Assembly (NCBI RefSeq): GCF_019801965.1
Contig: NZ_JAHVIA010000014.1
Span: forward strand, 1-47,731
DNA: 47,731 nt
From: Salipiger bermudensis
GTDB lineage: Bacteria > Pseudomonadota > Alphaproteobacteria > Rhodobacterales > Rhodobacteraceae
Direction: 5' to 3'
This document shows, piece by piece, positions 8,718 through 16,977 of this stretch; position 1 is the first letter of the stretch, and the number at the start of each line of letters is the position of its first letter. Under the pieces are notes generated by a model. The model ran no database searches. It was not told the origin of the DNA and worked only from the letters and a program-made list of their open reading frames with translations. The translations under genes and the position numbers were made by a program.

Positions 8718-11057
8718 TCAGCTGGCCCGTACACTCAACGCCTCCAGTTTGGTGTGCGTGTCGCGGTTCTCCAACGCCTCTCTCAAGGCGGCACGGTAAA
8801 GGGCAATATGCCGCGCAACCGCCGTCTCAGGATCATTGTGTCTATGAGCCTTGAGATGTCCGCGCAGACCGCGGCGGAGGGCCTCGGGGCTGCCGGCATC
8901 CGCCAGCGCCCAGGAAAGGCCGTCGGCAAAATCGTGCACGTCTTCGAAGCGGGCGATGTAGCCGGTCTCCTTGTGGCTGACCAGTTCGGGCACGTTGCCA
9001 ACCGGGAAACCGACGACCGGCGTACCGGAAAGCAGGGTCTCGACGACTGTCAGCGGCGCGTTGTCGCCGCGCGAGGGAAACGCGAAGACATCCGCCGCAG
9101 CATAGATCAACGACATCTTCGTTTCGTCCGAAACATGCCCCATGCTGTGTGATGGCACGCCGAGATCCAGCGAGCTGGAGCCGAAGAACACGCCTTCGAC
9201 GCCCTCGGCCTCGCCACGCGCCTTCAGGATCTCCATGGCTTCGGCCAGGATGTCCCCCCCCTTTCGCCGATTTCCGAGGCTTTCCGCCCCGAAGACCACG
9301 AGCTTCTTGTCGAGCGGCAGCCCGAGCTTGCGGCGTGCGACCAACCTGTTGGTCGGACGGAAACGATCGACGGGCAGCGCATTCGGGATCATGTGAACCG
9401 GGCGATCACCGAGCAGCGAGCTATTGCGGGCGCAATCGCTCAACCACTGCGAAGGGCACACGACATGCAGGTTCTTGATCTTGGCGTAGCCCTCGCGCCG
9501 GGCCTTCCAGGTCTCATGCGCGATCTCGCTCTTGCCGCCCAGGAGCGGACAGTCCCGGCACTCTCTGGTGTAGCCTTCGCAGCCCTCGGAGTAGTGGCAG
9601 CCTCCCGTGAAGGCATTCATGTCGGCCAGGGTCCAGATCACCGGCTTGTCGCCCACCACGTCACCGAGATTTTCCAGATCGATCATGCCAACGACCCAGT
9701 GCATGTGCACGATGTCGGCGCGGTCGAACAGGATCCGGTTCTCCCGGAAGTCGACAATGCTGCCGGCCTTCGAGAACATCTCGCTCGCCTTCATGTCCGG
9801 CACATCATCGGCCGTAACCACCGCGGCCTCCTTCCAGGCCTTCCGCACCTCCGGCTCCTTCAGCCGTGGTGCGCCCGGCAGGTCGGGGATCACCGTGTCG
9901 ACATGGGCATGCCCGCTCTTGCGGAAGAGACAATAGATCTCAGCGTTCAGCCCTTTGCGGCGCAGAGCCTCCACCCTGCGCTGGCTGCCTATCCCCGCGC
10001 CGCCATGATCCGAGGTCGTCAGCGTCGCGATGGTCTCAAGGCGCGGTTCCTGCACCACTTCGACGCTTGCGTCCTCGGCAAGTTGGCGCAGCTCGTCGAA
10101 CGGATACCCGGCCCAGCCGCCACTCTCATTCCCGCCGGCGCGGTGCAGCCCGTAGGCCAACGCGGCGCGAAGAAACTGCGGCCGGTTGTAATGTCGTGCA
10201 ATCGTCTCGAGCCGCTGCGGGCGCAGCAGATGCAACCTGGCCAGGATGGCGACATCGTCTTTCGCCATGCCGGGAAAGTTGCGCGATACCATACGTTCGC
10301 GCTCACCGTAGAGCTTCCCCATATTGGTGCTCGAAACACCCGTGTCCCTAAAGAACATGACAGGCTTGGGGACCTCGAAATGGCTGACGCCATCAGCATA
10401 CATCCGGGTCGTCAGATCCCGATCGGCGTTGATGAAGTACCTCGTGTCATAGGGACCGAACCGCTCGTAGAGATCACGCGAAACCAGCATGGTCTCGTGC
10501 CGCAGCGGCATTCTGAAATAGACCCCGTCATCATATGGAAAACTGGGCTGGCATCTTATGAAATTTCCACGCCCATCGACATAATTAGCCATTCCCGAGA
10601 CGAAATCCGCACCCGACTCGAACTTCGCGGCCACCAAGGTTTCCACGCAATGAGGAGAATACCAGTCGTCCGAATTGAGGATCAGGATGTAATCGCCCTG
10701 CGCCAGCTCAAGCCCCTTGTTCATCGCGAAATAAAGGCCACGATCCGGCTCGGATACGTAATACTCTAGAGCATCCTCGTATTTCTTCAGGATATCCAAT
10801 GTCCGGTCCGTAGAGCCGCCATCGACGATGATGTGCTCTACGTTCTGATATCCCTGCATCATCACCGAACGAATGGTCTGTTCGATCGTTGCTGCCGAGT
10901 TCCAGCAGACGGTCACGATACTGACCAGAGGGATATCAGAAGCTGCACGGCCCTCCATTCCTTTCAGGCGCCTGCCGCCTTCGGCCAGCCTGGAACCTGT
11001 CAGGTCGGGGTAGGTCGCATAGCATCCTACGTGAAAATTCTTTTTCAGATGGGACAT
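8718..11057 (-). CDS. Two-domain glycosyltransferase: N-terminal GT2, C-terminal GT4
   Basis: This 779-aa protein joins two transferase types. Residues about 43-270 are a GT2 (GT-A) domain with VSIVTVCWNSAATIE, VDGGSTDRT and an LNSDDW acidic motif. Residues about 345-770 are a GT4 (GT-B) domain: a Cys-rich MNAFTGGCHYSEGCEGY...CRDCPLL segment as in WcaC-like enzymes, then an ESLGNRRKGGDIL phosphate-binding region and a donor-site PLTVVETLLSGTPVVGFPVGN. Such a fusion could add two sugars in sequence. It lies directly downstream of a sulfotransferase. The 5' part is lower in GC than the 3' part. Donors are unknown. Confidence 0.85.
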   Translation of the reverse strand: MSHLKKNFHVGCYATYPDLTGSRLAEGGRRLKGMEGRAASDIPLVSIVTVCWNSAATIEQTIRSVMMQGYQNVEHIIVDGGSTDRTLDILKKYEDALEYYVSEPDRGLYFAMNKGLELAQGDYILILNSDDWYSPHCVETLVAAKFESGADFVSGMANYVDGRGNFIRCQPSFPYDDGVYFRMPLRHETMLVSRDLYERFGPYDTRYFINADRDLTTRMYADGVSHFEVPKPVMFFRDTGVSSTNMGKLYGERERMVSRNFPGMAKDDVAILARLHLLRPQRLETIARHYNRPQFLRAALAYGLHRAGGNESGGWAGYPFDELRQLAEDASVEVVQEPRLETIATLTTSDHGGAGIGSQRRVEALRRKGLNAEIYCLFRKSGHAHVDTVIPDLPGAPRLKEPEVRKAWKEAAVVTADDVPDMKASEMFSKAGSIVDFRENRILFDRADIVHMHWVVGMIDLENLGDVVGDKPVIWTLADMNAFTGGCHYSEGCEGYTRECRDCPLLGGKSEIAHETWKARREGYAKIKNLHVVCPSQWLSDCARNSSLLGDRPVHMIPNALPVDRFRPTNRLVARRKLGLPLDKKLVVFGAESLGNRRKGGDILAEAMEILKARGEAEGVEGVFFGSSSLDLGVPSHSMGHVSDETKMSLIYAAADVFAFPSRGDNAPLTVVETLLSGTPVVGFPVGNVPELVSHKETGYIARFEDVHDFADGLSWALADAGSPEALRRGLRGHLKAHRHNDPETAVARHIALYRAALREALENRDTHTKLEALSVRAS

Positions 11058-11086
11058 GTATTCTGGAAACCTCGGCAGAGCTTCAA

Positions 11087-11830
11087 TTACACGGAGTATC
11101 CAAAATACTGCATTTCATCCCTTAATATCTCATTAATCTCCGTTACCGTTTCAGGCTTCAGCTTTCTCGCATGATCCCCCGGAATAACTTGCCGCTTATG
11201 CTTTTCGGGATCTTCGTGATCCACGGTGAAATCTATCTTGTTCCCAAGGCGCTCTTTCAGGGAGTCCGTCATGGGCTGACCGGAAAACTCGATTATTTTC
11301 GAAAGCCATGCGTCTGTTTCGAGAACCATTTCCTCGTAACGCAAGAATAGAACACCCTCGCCACGATCGACGAATTGCCTCAGGAGTCTCATTCTGTCGC
11401 GATAACTATGAGCATACCCCAGAACATATTCATCTATGCTCTTCTCGGCAGTCTTGCTGCGCATTTCCTCGAAAGCCGCTCTTTTGGCAGGATCAACAGG
11501 AATTTTATGCGATTTTGCATATGAGAAATATGCCGAAACCAGGCAATCCCTCGGGTCCCTGACCTGAACAACGAGGCGCATATTGTCCAGGATAGGCATA
11601 TCGCGAACGTAAATCCCCCTGGCGACGCCGTAATACACGCCCTCCAGTTTCATTTTACCCTGATACTCCTTGAAGAAATCGGGCTCGGATTTCGAGGATT
11701 CCTGGGATCTCTCAGCAATGCGATCGATATCGAACCCCGCTTCCGCGTAGAAATCCAGAAGGATCAGATCACAGATACTGCTCCCTGCCTTGGGCATCGA
11801 TATGCTCAGAACGCTCGTTTTCGGTGTCAT
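11087..11830 (-). CDS. Sulfotransferase domain protein
   Basis: This 247-aa protein resembles PAPS-dependent sulfotransferases. The 5'-phosphosulfate loop is SMPKAGSSICD near residue 12 and a 3'-phosphate site is VRDPRDCLVSAYFS near residue 95. It would transfer sulfate from PAPS to a hydroxyl on the glycan. The start chosen avoids overlap with the upstream epimerase gene. Base composition is visibly poorer in GC than its neighbours, which suggests recent acquisition. The acceptor cannot be predicted. Confidence 0.75.
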   Translation of the reverse strand: MTPKTSVLSISMPKAGSSICDLILLDFYAEAGFDIDRIAERSQESSKSEPDFFKEYQGKMKLEGVYYGVARGIYVRDMPILDNMRLVVQVRDPRDCLVSAYFSYAKSHKIPVDPAKRAAFEEMRSKTAEKSIDEYVLGYAHSYRDRMRLLRQFVDRGEGVLFLRYEEMVLETDAWLSKIIEFSGQPMTDSLKERLGNKIDFTVDHEDPEKHKRQVIPGDHARKLKPETVTEINEILRDEMQYFGYSV

Positions 11831-11849
11831 GGATGCTCTTTCTGCCCGG

Positions 11850-12797
11850 TTAGGAGACGCGGTAGTATTCGTAGGTTTTGCGGATGCCATCGAGGAACGG
11901 GGTGATGTGATCCTCCAGCAGGACCTTCACGTCTCGCGGGCTCGCGATCACGTCGCGCGGTTCCGTCGCGATCAGGTCGGCCGCCGGGATCTGGTTGTAG
12001 TTCAGCGTCTGGCCGGTGGCCGCCTCGATGGCCTCGACGACATCCCAGAGCGTGGTCGAAGTGCCGGAGCCAAGCATGTTGACCTTCGCCACCTCCTGCC
12101 CGAGCCGCACGCGGTTGGCCTGGGTGGCGATCCCGAAGCCCACGTCACGCGAGAAGATGAAATCGCGGCTCTGCTTCCCGTCACCATTGATGGTGACCGT
12201 GTCGCCGGCAATCGCGGCGCGCGTGAAGGCGTGGATCGCGCTCTTCTTCTTCACCGAATGCACCCCGAACACGTTGGTCAGCCGGACCACCGAGAAGCGC
12301 GCACCGCGCAGCTCGACCAACTTCTCGAGAACCATCTCCTCGGCGGCCTTGGACGCCCCGTAGAAATTCTTCGGGCAATAGGCGGCATCGACGGTGACCT
12401 CGAAGGTGCCATCGAACAGCGCCCCGGCGGTCGAGATCAGGATAAAATGGTCGCCCGGGCGCACCGCCTCGGTCACGAACTTGGCCGGATGGGAGATGTT
12501 CGCGGCGATGAAGTCGAGCGGACGGTCCTTGGACTCGGCAACGCGCGTCTCGCCCGCGAGGAATACGAAGGTGCGCTCGACATCGTCCCGCGCGGCGAGG
12601 AACTCCACCGCCTCGGCGCCTTGGTAGGGGCCGACATGCAGCGCCACGTCCAGAGCCTCGTGACCGGGAACCGCATTGGACAGGTCGTCGATCACCACGG
12701 GGGTGAAATCTGCAAAATCCGGGGTCTCCCGAACGATGTCGAGAATGTTGCGCCCGACGAAGCCAAGCCCTCCGACCAGGATCAAAGCGTGCGTCAT
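11850..12797 (-). CDS. NAD-dependent epimerase/dehydratase (UDP-sugar 4-epimerase-like)
   Basis: This 315-aa extended SDR protein has the cofactor loop VGGLGFVGRN, a Ser-Thr pair in LISTAGALFDG and the catalytic Y-x3-K in FYGASK. Together these resemble UDP-hexose 4-epimerases and related nucleotide-sugar enzymes. The substrate is not clear from sequence; a UDP-sugar that feeds the glycan is the likeliest. It lies between cysH and a sulfotransferase gene on the same strand, 133 bases below cysH with a strong hairpin in the gap. Confidence 0.7.
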   Translation of the reverse strand: MTHALILVGGLGFVGRNILDIVRETPDFADFTPVVIDDLSNAVPGHEALDVALHVGPYQGAEAVEFLAARDDVERTFVFLAGETRVAESKDRPLDFIAANISHPAKFVTEAVRPGDHFILISTAGALFDGTFEVTVDAAYCPKNFYGASKAAEEMVLEKLVELRGARFSVVRLTNVFGVHSVKKKSAIHAFTRAAIAGDTVTINGDGKQSRDFIFSRDVGFGIATQANRVRLGQEVAKVNMLGSGTSTTLWDVVEAIEAATGQTLNYNQIPAADLIATEPRDVIASPRDVKVLLEDHITPFLDGIRKTYEYYRVS

Positions 12798-12863
12798 GTT
12801 GTTGTGCCTCTTTCGCTTGGGCCGCGGGCCTGCCCGGGCCTGCCGAGTTGTCTTTCAGTCTCC

Positions 12864-12891
12864 CGGTCTGCTCTGCGGCAGAGCGAGACCG
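12864..12891. terminator. Strong stem-loop between cysH and the epimerase gene
   Basis: CGGTCT-GCTCTG pairs with CAGAGC-G-AGACCG around a CGG loop, giving 12 base pairs with one bulged base. No T-run follows on the minus strand, so it may be an RNA-stabilising or attenuating structure rather than a classic terminator. Confidence 0.4.
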
Positions 12892-12930
12892 CGTCTTCCA
12901 TGCCCCTCTTACAGCAGCCGAGCCTCACTT

Positions 12931-13671
12931 TCATCCGTTCCCCCGAACGACCTTGCCTCCGCCGAAGTGGATGCCGCATTCGGTCTTCTCGCTCTCAGCC
13001 CAGCGGCCCGCGCGGGCATCCTCGCCGGGGCGGACGGCCCGTGTGCAGGGCGCGCAACCGACCGACAGGAACCCCTGCCCTTTCAAGGGATGCTCGGGCA
13101 GGTCATGCGCCTCATAATAGGCCGCAACCTGCTCCGCCTGCCAGTTCAGCAGCGGGTTGACCTTGAGCCAGCGGTCCTGGACCTCGAACAGCGCGAGTTC
13201 GGAGCGGGTGCTGGCCTGCCCGCGCTTACGGCCGGTGATCCAGCAATCGAGGCCCCGCAGCGCCTGGAACATCGGCAGCGTCTTGCGCACGTGGCAACAT
13301 AGATCCGGATTGCGCTTGTGAAGCTCGCCGTCGGGGTCGTCGGCAGCTACGCCCGCCGGGCGCGGAGTTACAGTCTGGATATTGCACAGCCCGAGCCGTT
13401 CGATCAGCGCATCTCGGTAGCTCAGGGTCTCGGGAAAGTGCTTCCAGGTGTCGAGAAAGATCACCGGAACATATGGGTCGATCCTCGAGACCATGTGCAG
13501 GAGCACCGCGGCTTCCGTGCCGAAGGACGACACCAGCCCGATCTTGCCCGGGAACTCGCTGCGGATGGCCCCCTGAAGCACCTCTTCCGCCGAATGCGCC
13601 TCGTAACGGGACGCGAGATCCAGCGCACGGTCGCGCTGCTCCAGGCGGGCATTGGTTTCATAAGTGGACAC
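12931..13671 (-). CDS. cysH: Assimilatory adenylylsulfate (APS) reductase
   Basis: This 246-aa enzyme reduces adenylylsulfate to sulfite and AMP. The nucleotide-binding SSFGTEAAVLLH lies at residues 48-59. The CC...CxxC set (Cys125, Cys126, Cys206, Cys209) that binds a [4Fe-4S] cluster marks it as an APS rather than PAPS reductase, and the catalytic Cys232 is in KTECGIH. It stands alone here: no cysD, cysN, cysI or cysJ is near. Instead it follows sqdB, whose enzyme consumes sulfite, so a dedicated sulfite supply is likely. A stem-loop in the 150-base gap upstream may uncouple it from sqdB. Confidence 0.92.
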   Translation of the reverse strand: MSTYETNARLEQRDRALDLASRYEAHSAEEVLQGAIRSEFPGKIGLVSSFGTEAAVLLHMVSRIDPYVPVIFLDTWKHFPETLSYRDALIERLGLCNIQTVTPRPAGVAADDPDGELHKRNPDLCCHVRKTLPMFQALRGLDCWITGRKRGQASTRSELALFEVQDRWLKVNPLLNWQAEQVAAYYEAHDLPEHPLKGQGFLSVGCAPCTRAVRPGEDARAGRWAESEKTECGIHFGGGKVVRGNG

Positions 13672-13779
13672 GAAGAACTCCCGAAGGCTGACACATGTGC
13701 ACAGGAACCGAAATGCCGCCGCAGACGCGCGAGGTCCACGGCAAGGGCAGACGTGACGCGTGCAATTCCAATATCTGGA

Positions 13780-13814
13780 CGGACGGGGCGCATAATTTTT
13801 AGGCGCCCCGTCCG
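13780..13814. terminator. Perfect 12-bp stem-loop just past the sqdB stop
   Basis: CGGACGGGGCGC pairs perfectly with GCGCCCCGTCCG around an 11-base AT-rich loop. It sits 7 bases beyond the sqdB stop codon. The T-run is in the loop on the plus strand, not after the stem, so it may act as an mRNA 3' stabiliser or partial terminator between sqdB and cysH. Confidence 0.55.
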
Positions 13815-13821
13815 GATCAGC

Positions 13822-14985
13822 TTAGCGCCAGAGCGAGACGCAGGGGATCTTGGTCTTGTCGCAGCGCTCGGCGTATTTCTGCGCGATGTCCTTCACCTCC
13901 TCGAGGAGGCCCCCGGCGTCTTCCAGGCGGATCGGCTTCAGGCCGAGGCCGAGGAAGCGATCATTGGCCACGTGGAGATCGTTCTCGGCAGCCTCGTTGC
14001 GCGGGTTGTCGAGATAGGCGATCTCGGCGCCCATCATGTCGTGGATCATCTGCGCAAGATCCCGGACCCGGTGGGTTTCGGTCATCTGGTTGAGGATGTT
14101 GACGCGCTCGCCGGCTTGCGGCGGGTTGTTGAGCGCCAGCTCGATGCAGCGGCAGGTATCCTGGATGTGGATGAAGGCACGGGTCTGGCCGCCGGTGCCA
14201 TGCACCGTCATCGGGTAATCGACCGCCGCCTGCATGACGAAGCGGTTCAGCACGGTGCCGTAATCGCCGTCATAGTCGAAACGGTTGATCAGCCGCTCGT
14301 CCATCTTGGTCTCTTCGGTCTGCGTGCCCCAGACGATGCCCTGGTGCAGGTCGGTCACCTTGACGCCGTCGTTCTTGTTGTAGAACGCGAACAGCAGCTG
14401 ATCCTGCGACTTGGTCATGTGGTAGATCGAGCCCGGGTTGGTCGGGTAGAGGATTTCCTGCTCGCTCTCGCCCTCGGGGGTCTGCACCTTCACCTTCAGG
14501 TAGCCCTCGGGGATCTTCATGCCGGCGGTGCCGTAGCCGTAGACGCCCATGGTGCCGAGGTGGATCAGGTGCACGTCGAGACCCGATTCCACCACCGCGG
14601 CCAGCACATCGTTGGTGGCGTTGAGGTTGTTGCTGACCGTGTAGCGCTTGTGCGCCGACGACTTCATCGAATAAGGCGCGGCGCGCTGCTCGGCGAAGTG
14701 GATGATCGCGTCCGGCTTCTCGTCCTGGATCAGGGTCAGGAGGCGATGATAGTGCTCGCCCACGGTGAAGTTGTGGAACTTGATCTCCTTGCCGGTCAGT
14801 TCCTTCCAGACCCGCAGACGCTCGCCGATCGGGCGGATCGGGGTCAGGCTGTCAACTTCCAGCTCCAGGTCGATTTCCCGACGAGAAAGGTTGTCGACGA
14901 TGATCACGTCATGGCCACGGTTCGACAGATAGAGTGCGTTCGGCCAGCCGCAGAACCCATCTCCACCCAGGATAACAACCTTCAT
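13822..14985 (-). CDS. sqdB: UDP-sulfoquinovose synthase
   Basis: This 387-aa SDR enzyme of the SQD1/SqdB family joins sulfite to UDP-glucose to give UDP-sulfoquinovose, a C6-sulfonated sugar nucleotide. It begins [18 protein letters not shown] and shows [12 protein letters not shown], the Thr of [11 protein letters not shown], the Tyr-Lys pair in YHMTK, and [13 protein letters not shown], all hallmarks of the family. I chose the ATG directly before the Rossmann strand, with GAGG upstream; ATGs 11 and 17 codons earlier are possible. In phototrophs the product goes to the lipid SQDG, but no sqdA, sqdC, sqdD or sqdX is visible here. The surrounding polysaccharide genes suggest use in a glycan. 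Confidence 0.94.
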   Translation of the reverse strand: MKVVILGGDGFCGWPNALYLSNRGHDVIIVDNLSRREIDLELEVDSLTPIRPIGERLRVWKELTGKEIKFHNFTVGEHYHRLLTLIQDEKPDAIIHFAEQRAAPYSMKSSAHKRYTVSNNLNATNDVLAAVVESGLDVHLIHLGTMGVYGYGTAGMKIPEGYLKVKVQTPEGESEQEILYPTNPGSIYHMTKSQDQLLFAFYNKNDGVKVTDLHQGIVWGTQTEETKMDERLINRFDYDGDYGTVLNRFVMQAAVDYPMTVHGTGGQTRAFIHIQDTCRCIELALNNPPQAGERVNILNQMTETHRVRDLAQMIHDMMGAEIAYLDNPRNEAAENDLHVANDRFLGLGLKPIRLEDAGGLLEEVKDIAQKYAERCDKTKIPCVSLWR

Positions 14986-15286
14986 CTTCTTCAATGCCTC
15001 GCTTGCGTATGATGCCATGACCCGTTTAAGCGACATGCGCCCGAAGTAAAGGCCGGACCGGCAAAACCCTGCTTAAGGTTGTCCGTGCGCATCACGGAGA
15101 TGAGCCCCCGCGCGGCCCGGAGACCTTCGAACCCCGGCTTCTGCCGCCTGTTAGGCTCGAAAACCGAGGGCCCCCGGACCCATCCCGCGTCACAGAATGG
15201 CGCGGATCGCCATGGCCCCGCATCGGGATCCCGGTCATTCGATCTCGCTTTGCGAAGCCCGGTGACCGGCCCCGCCTGCGCGCCTC
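14986..15286. other. Gene-free 301-base stretch upstream of sqdB
   Basis: No convincing gene is seen on either strand. The stretch is GC-rich and holds two short perfect palindromes, CGGGATCCCG at 15224-15233 and CCGGTGACCGG at 15259-15269. It probably carries the promoter for sqdB, but I cannot place -35 and -10 boxes with confidence. Confidence 0.4.
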
Positions 15287-15997
15287 TCAACCCCGTTGCC
15301 CGAGCGCGGTCTCGAGCTGCTCGAGGCGGCCGCGCTGAAGCCGCAGCTCGGCCTCCAGGGCTCTCAGCTTCCGGGCCAGCGGATCGACCTCGAACCTCAG
15401 CACCGGCCAATCGGGATCGGAGGCGTCGGTCTCCAGCAGGGTGAGTCCCTCGCCCCGGCACCACTCCGAGACCGCCCCGGCATCCCAGGCCCCTGCGAAC
15501 ATCGGCTCCACGCCGCAGCGCATCCAAAGCCGGTCGATCCTGCTCAGCGCGTCTGCTTCGCACAGGCCCAGGAGGATCTCATGCCCCCTGGCAGGGTCGT
15601 CGATCGCCCAGCACAGGGGCCCCGGCAGATCACGGATTTCCGCCAGCAGATCGGCAACAGCCAGCGTCTGCACATGATGACTCCGGCGCGATTTCAGGCC
15701 CGGGAACAAGGCCTGCAACGCCTCTTGGGGCTCGGAAAAGCCCCGCAGTCCGGGAAAGTTATAGACCGTCAGGAGATCTGCACCGCTCGTCCGGCCCAGC
15801 GCGACCGGACGCAGATCGACCCTCGGATCGCTCTCCGCCGAGGCCTGCAGGACGGCTGCCTTGTCGGGATCGGGTTCCAGCACGATCAACCGTCTCAGGT
15901 CCGCGCGTAGCAGCTCCGCCCAGGCATGCCGCTCCGGCGCACCGATACAGATCACGGTCGGGCGCTCGCCCCCCTTCACTAGTTCAAGAACCGACAT
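15287..15997 (-). CDS. Degenerate FkbM-type methyltransferase-like protein with C-terminal coiled coil
   Basis: This protein of about 236 aa shows the outline of an FkbM methyltransferase: a first strand TVICIGAP, an acidic strand end LEPDPDKAAVLQAS, PVALGRTSGADLLTVYN and VQTLAVADLLAEI. The usual KxDxEGxE motif is replaced by AIDDPARGHEILLGL, so catalytic activity is doubtful. The last 35 residues (LRALEAELRLQRGRLEQLE) are a heptad-like coiled coil. An ATG 11 codons upstream is also possible. It lies downstream of the fucosyltransferase-like gene. It could modify the glycan or be a scaffold; function not established. Confidence 0.45.
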   Translation of the reverse strand: MSVLELVKGGERPTVICIGAPERHAWAELLRADLRRLIVLEPDPDKAAVLQASAESDPRVDLRPVALGRTSGADLLTVYNFPGLRGFSEPQEALQALFPGLKSRRSHHVQTLAVADLLAEIRDLPGPLCWAIDDPARGHEILLGLCEADALSRIDRLWMRCGVEPMFAGAWDAGAVSEWCRGEGLTLLETDASDPDWPVLRFEVDPLARKLRALEAELRLQRGRLEQLETALGQRG

Positions 15998-16074
15998 GTG
16001 CAGTATGTGTCCCTTCCGGCATTCCGACATGACAAGGCCATATCGATCTTGGTTTTACAATCGTCGCACACGGC

Positions 16075-16971
16075 CTAGAAATCCGTGCCGCTGCGCTCGA
16101 AGGGCCGCCCCGGCCGGGCCAGACGCTGTGCCAGGTCCGAGAACGAGCTCCAGGTACTGGCCAGGAACAGCGGCGCCGCGGTGAGCAGGAGCAGGTCGGC
16201 CAGCGCGTATTGCAGCTGGCGTGCCGAGCGGTCGTAGAGATCGCGCGGCAGGTAGGCCATCCGGCTCTCGTAGCGCTCGATGAACGCCGCGTAGGTCTGT
16301 GGCAGGTCGGCGGCGAGAAAGATCGTCTCCGCCCGTCCCTCGGCGATCAGCGCATCAAGCCGCGCGATGAAGTGGCGCGCGTCGCTCTTCTGCCGCCACT
16401 CGATGAGTTCGCGGTGGCGCGCCTCGGGCCAGTTGCCCGGGGCCTCGTAGCTCAGGTGGTCGAAGCCCGGCCCGGTGCCCATGCGCACGTGAACCGCGAC
16501 CGCGTTCGGGCGCCGCACGCTCTCGACCAGACGCCGCACCGGCGCCGAGGGCACGAGGCCGCGCAGGATCTCCTGCTCCTCCTCCATGCTGCGATGCGGG
16601 CTAACCAGCGTGTAGGCCGAGCGCACGTAGATGTCGCCGCCCGGATCCTCCGCCAGCACCGGCTCCTCGAACCGGGCGCCCGACTCGACCTCCATGTAAT
16701 TGTAGACCCGCCGCGCCTTTTGCCGGCACAGCGCCGCCAACCCGGGCTCCTCGACCACTGCCCCGGTATAGTCCAGCAGGTCGGAGATCCGGCAGTCGCA
16801 ATGATGGTCCGGCAGCCAGATCACCACCAGCTCGCGGCCGGTGCGTCGGGCAATCACCGCGGCCGAGACCAGCGCGCGCAGGCGGTTGCACAAGCCATGC
16901 TGCACATCGACGAACAGCCGCGCCTGCCGGGGCAGCGCGACACGCCGGGGAGAGAGCCTGCCGACCGGCAC
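16075..16971 (-). CDS. Fucosyltransferase-like protein (GT-B, O-FucT/NodZ-like features)
   Basis: This 298-aa protein has three features shared by GDP-fucose-using transferases of the GT11/GT23 type: an N-terminal GLCNRLRALVSA (compare GLGNRL), a central VAVHVRMGTG (compare HxRxGD) and a C-terminal LADLLLLTAAPLFLASTWSSFSD, like the last nucleotide-binding strand and Ser/Thr loop. The start is GTG without a clear Shine-Dalgarno, 6 bases after the coiled-coil gene, so the start is uncertain. GDP-fucose is made by gmd and fcl in the same block, which supports the call, but similarity is remote. Confidence 0.55.
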   Translation of the reverse strand: MPVGRLSPRRVALPRQARLFVDVQHGLCNRLRALVSAAVIARRTGRELVVIWLPDHHCDCRISDLLDYTGAVVEEPGLAALCRQKARRVYNYMEVESGARFEEPVLAEDPGGDIYVRSAYTLVSPHRSMEEEQEILRGLVPSAPVRRLVESVRRPNAVAVHVRMGTGPGFDHLSYEAPGNWPEARHRELIEWRQKSDARHFIARLDALIAEGRAETIFLAADLPQTYAAFIERYESRMAYLPRDLYDRSARQLQYALADLLLLTAAPLFLASTWSSFSDLAQRLARPGRPFERSGTDF

Positions 16972-16977
16972 CGCGGA

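Noticed and set aside
12931-13671. CysH as a PAPS reductase
   Set aside because: The extra CC...CxxC cysteines that bind [4Fe-4S] are present, which marks APS reductases.
13822-14985. SqdB call as an ordinary UDP-glucose epimerase
   Set aside because: [21 protein letters not shown] and [13 protein letters not shown] are specific to the SQD1/SqdB family.
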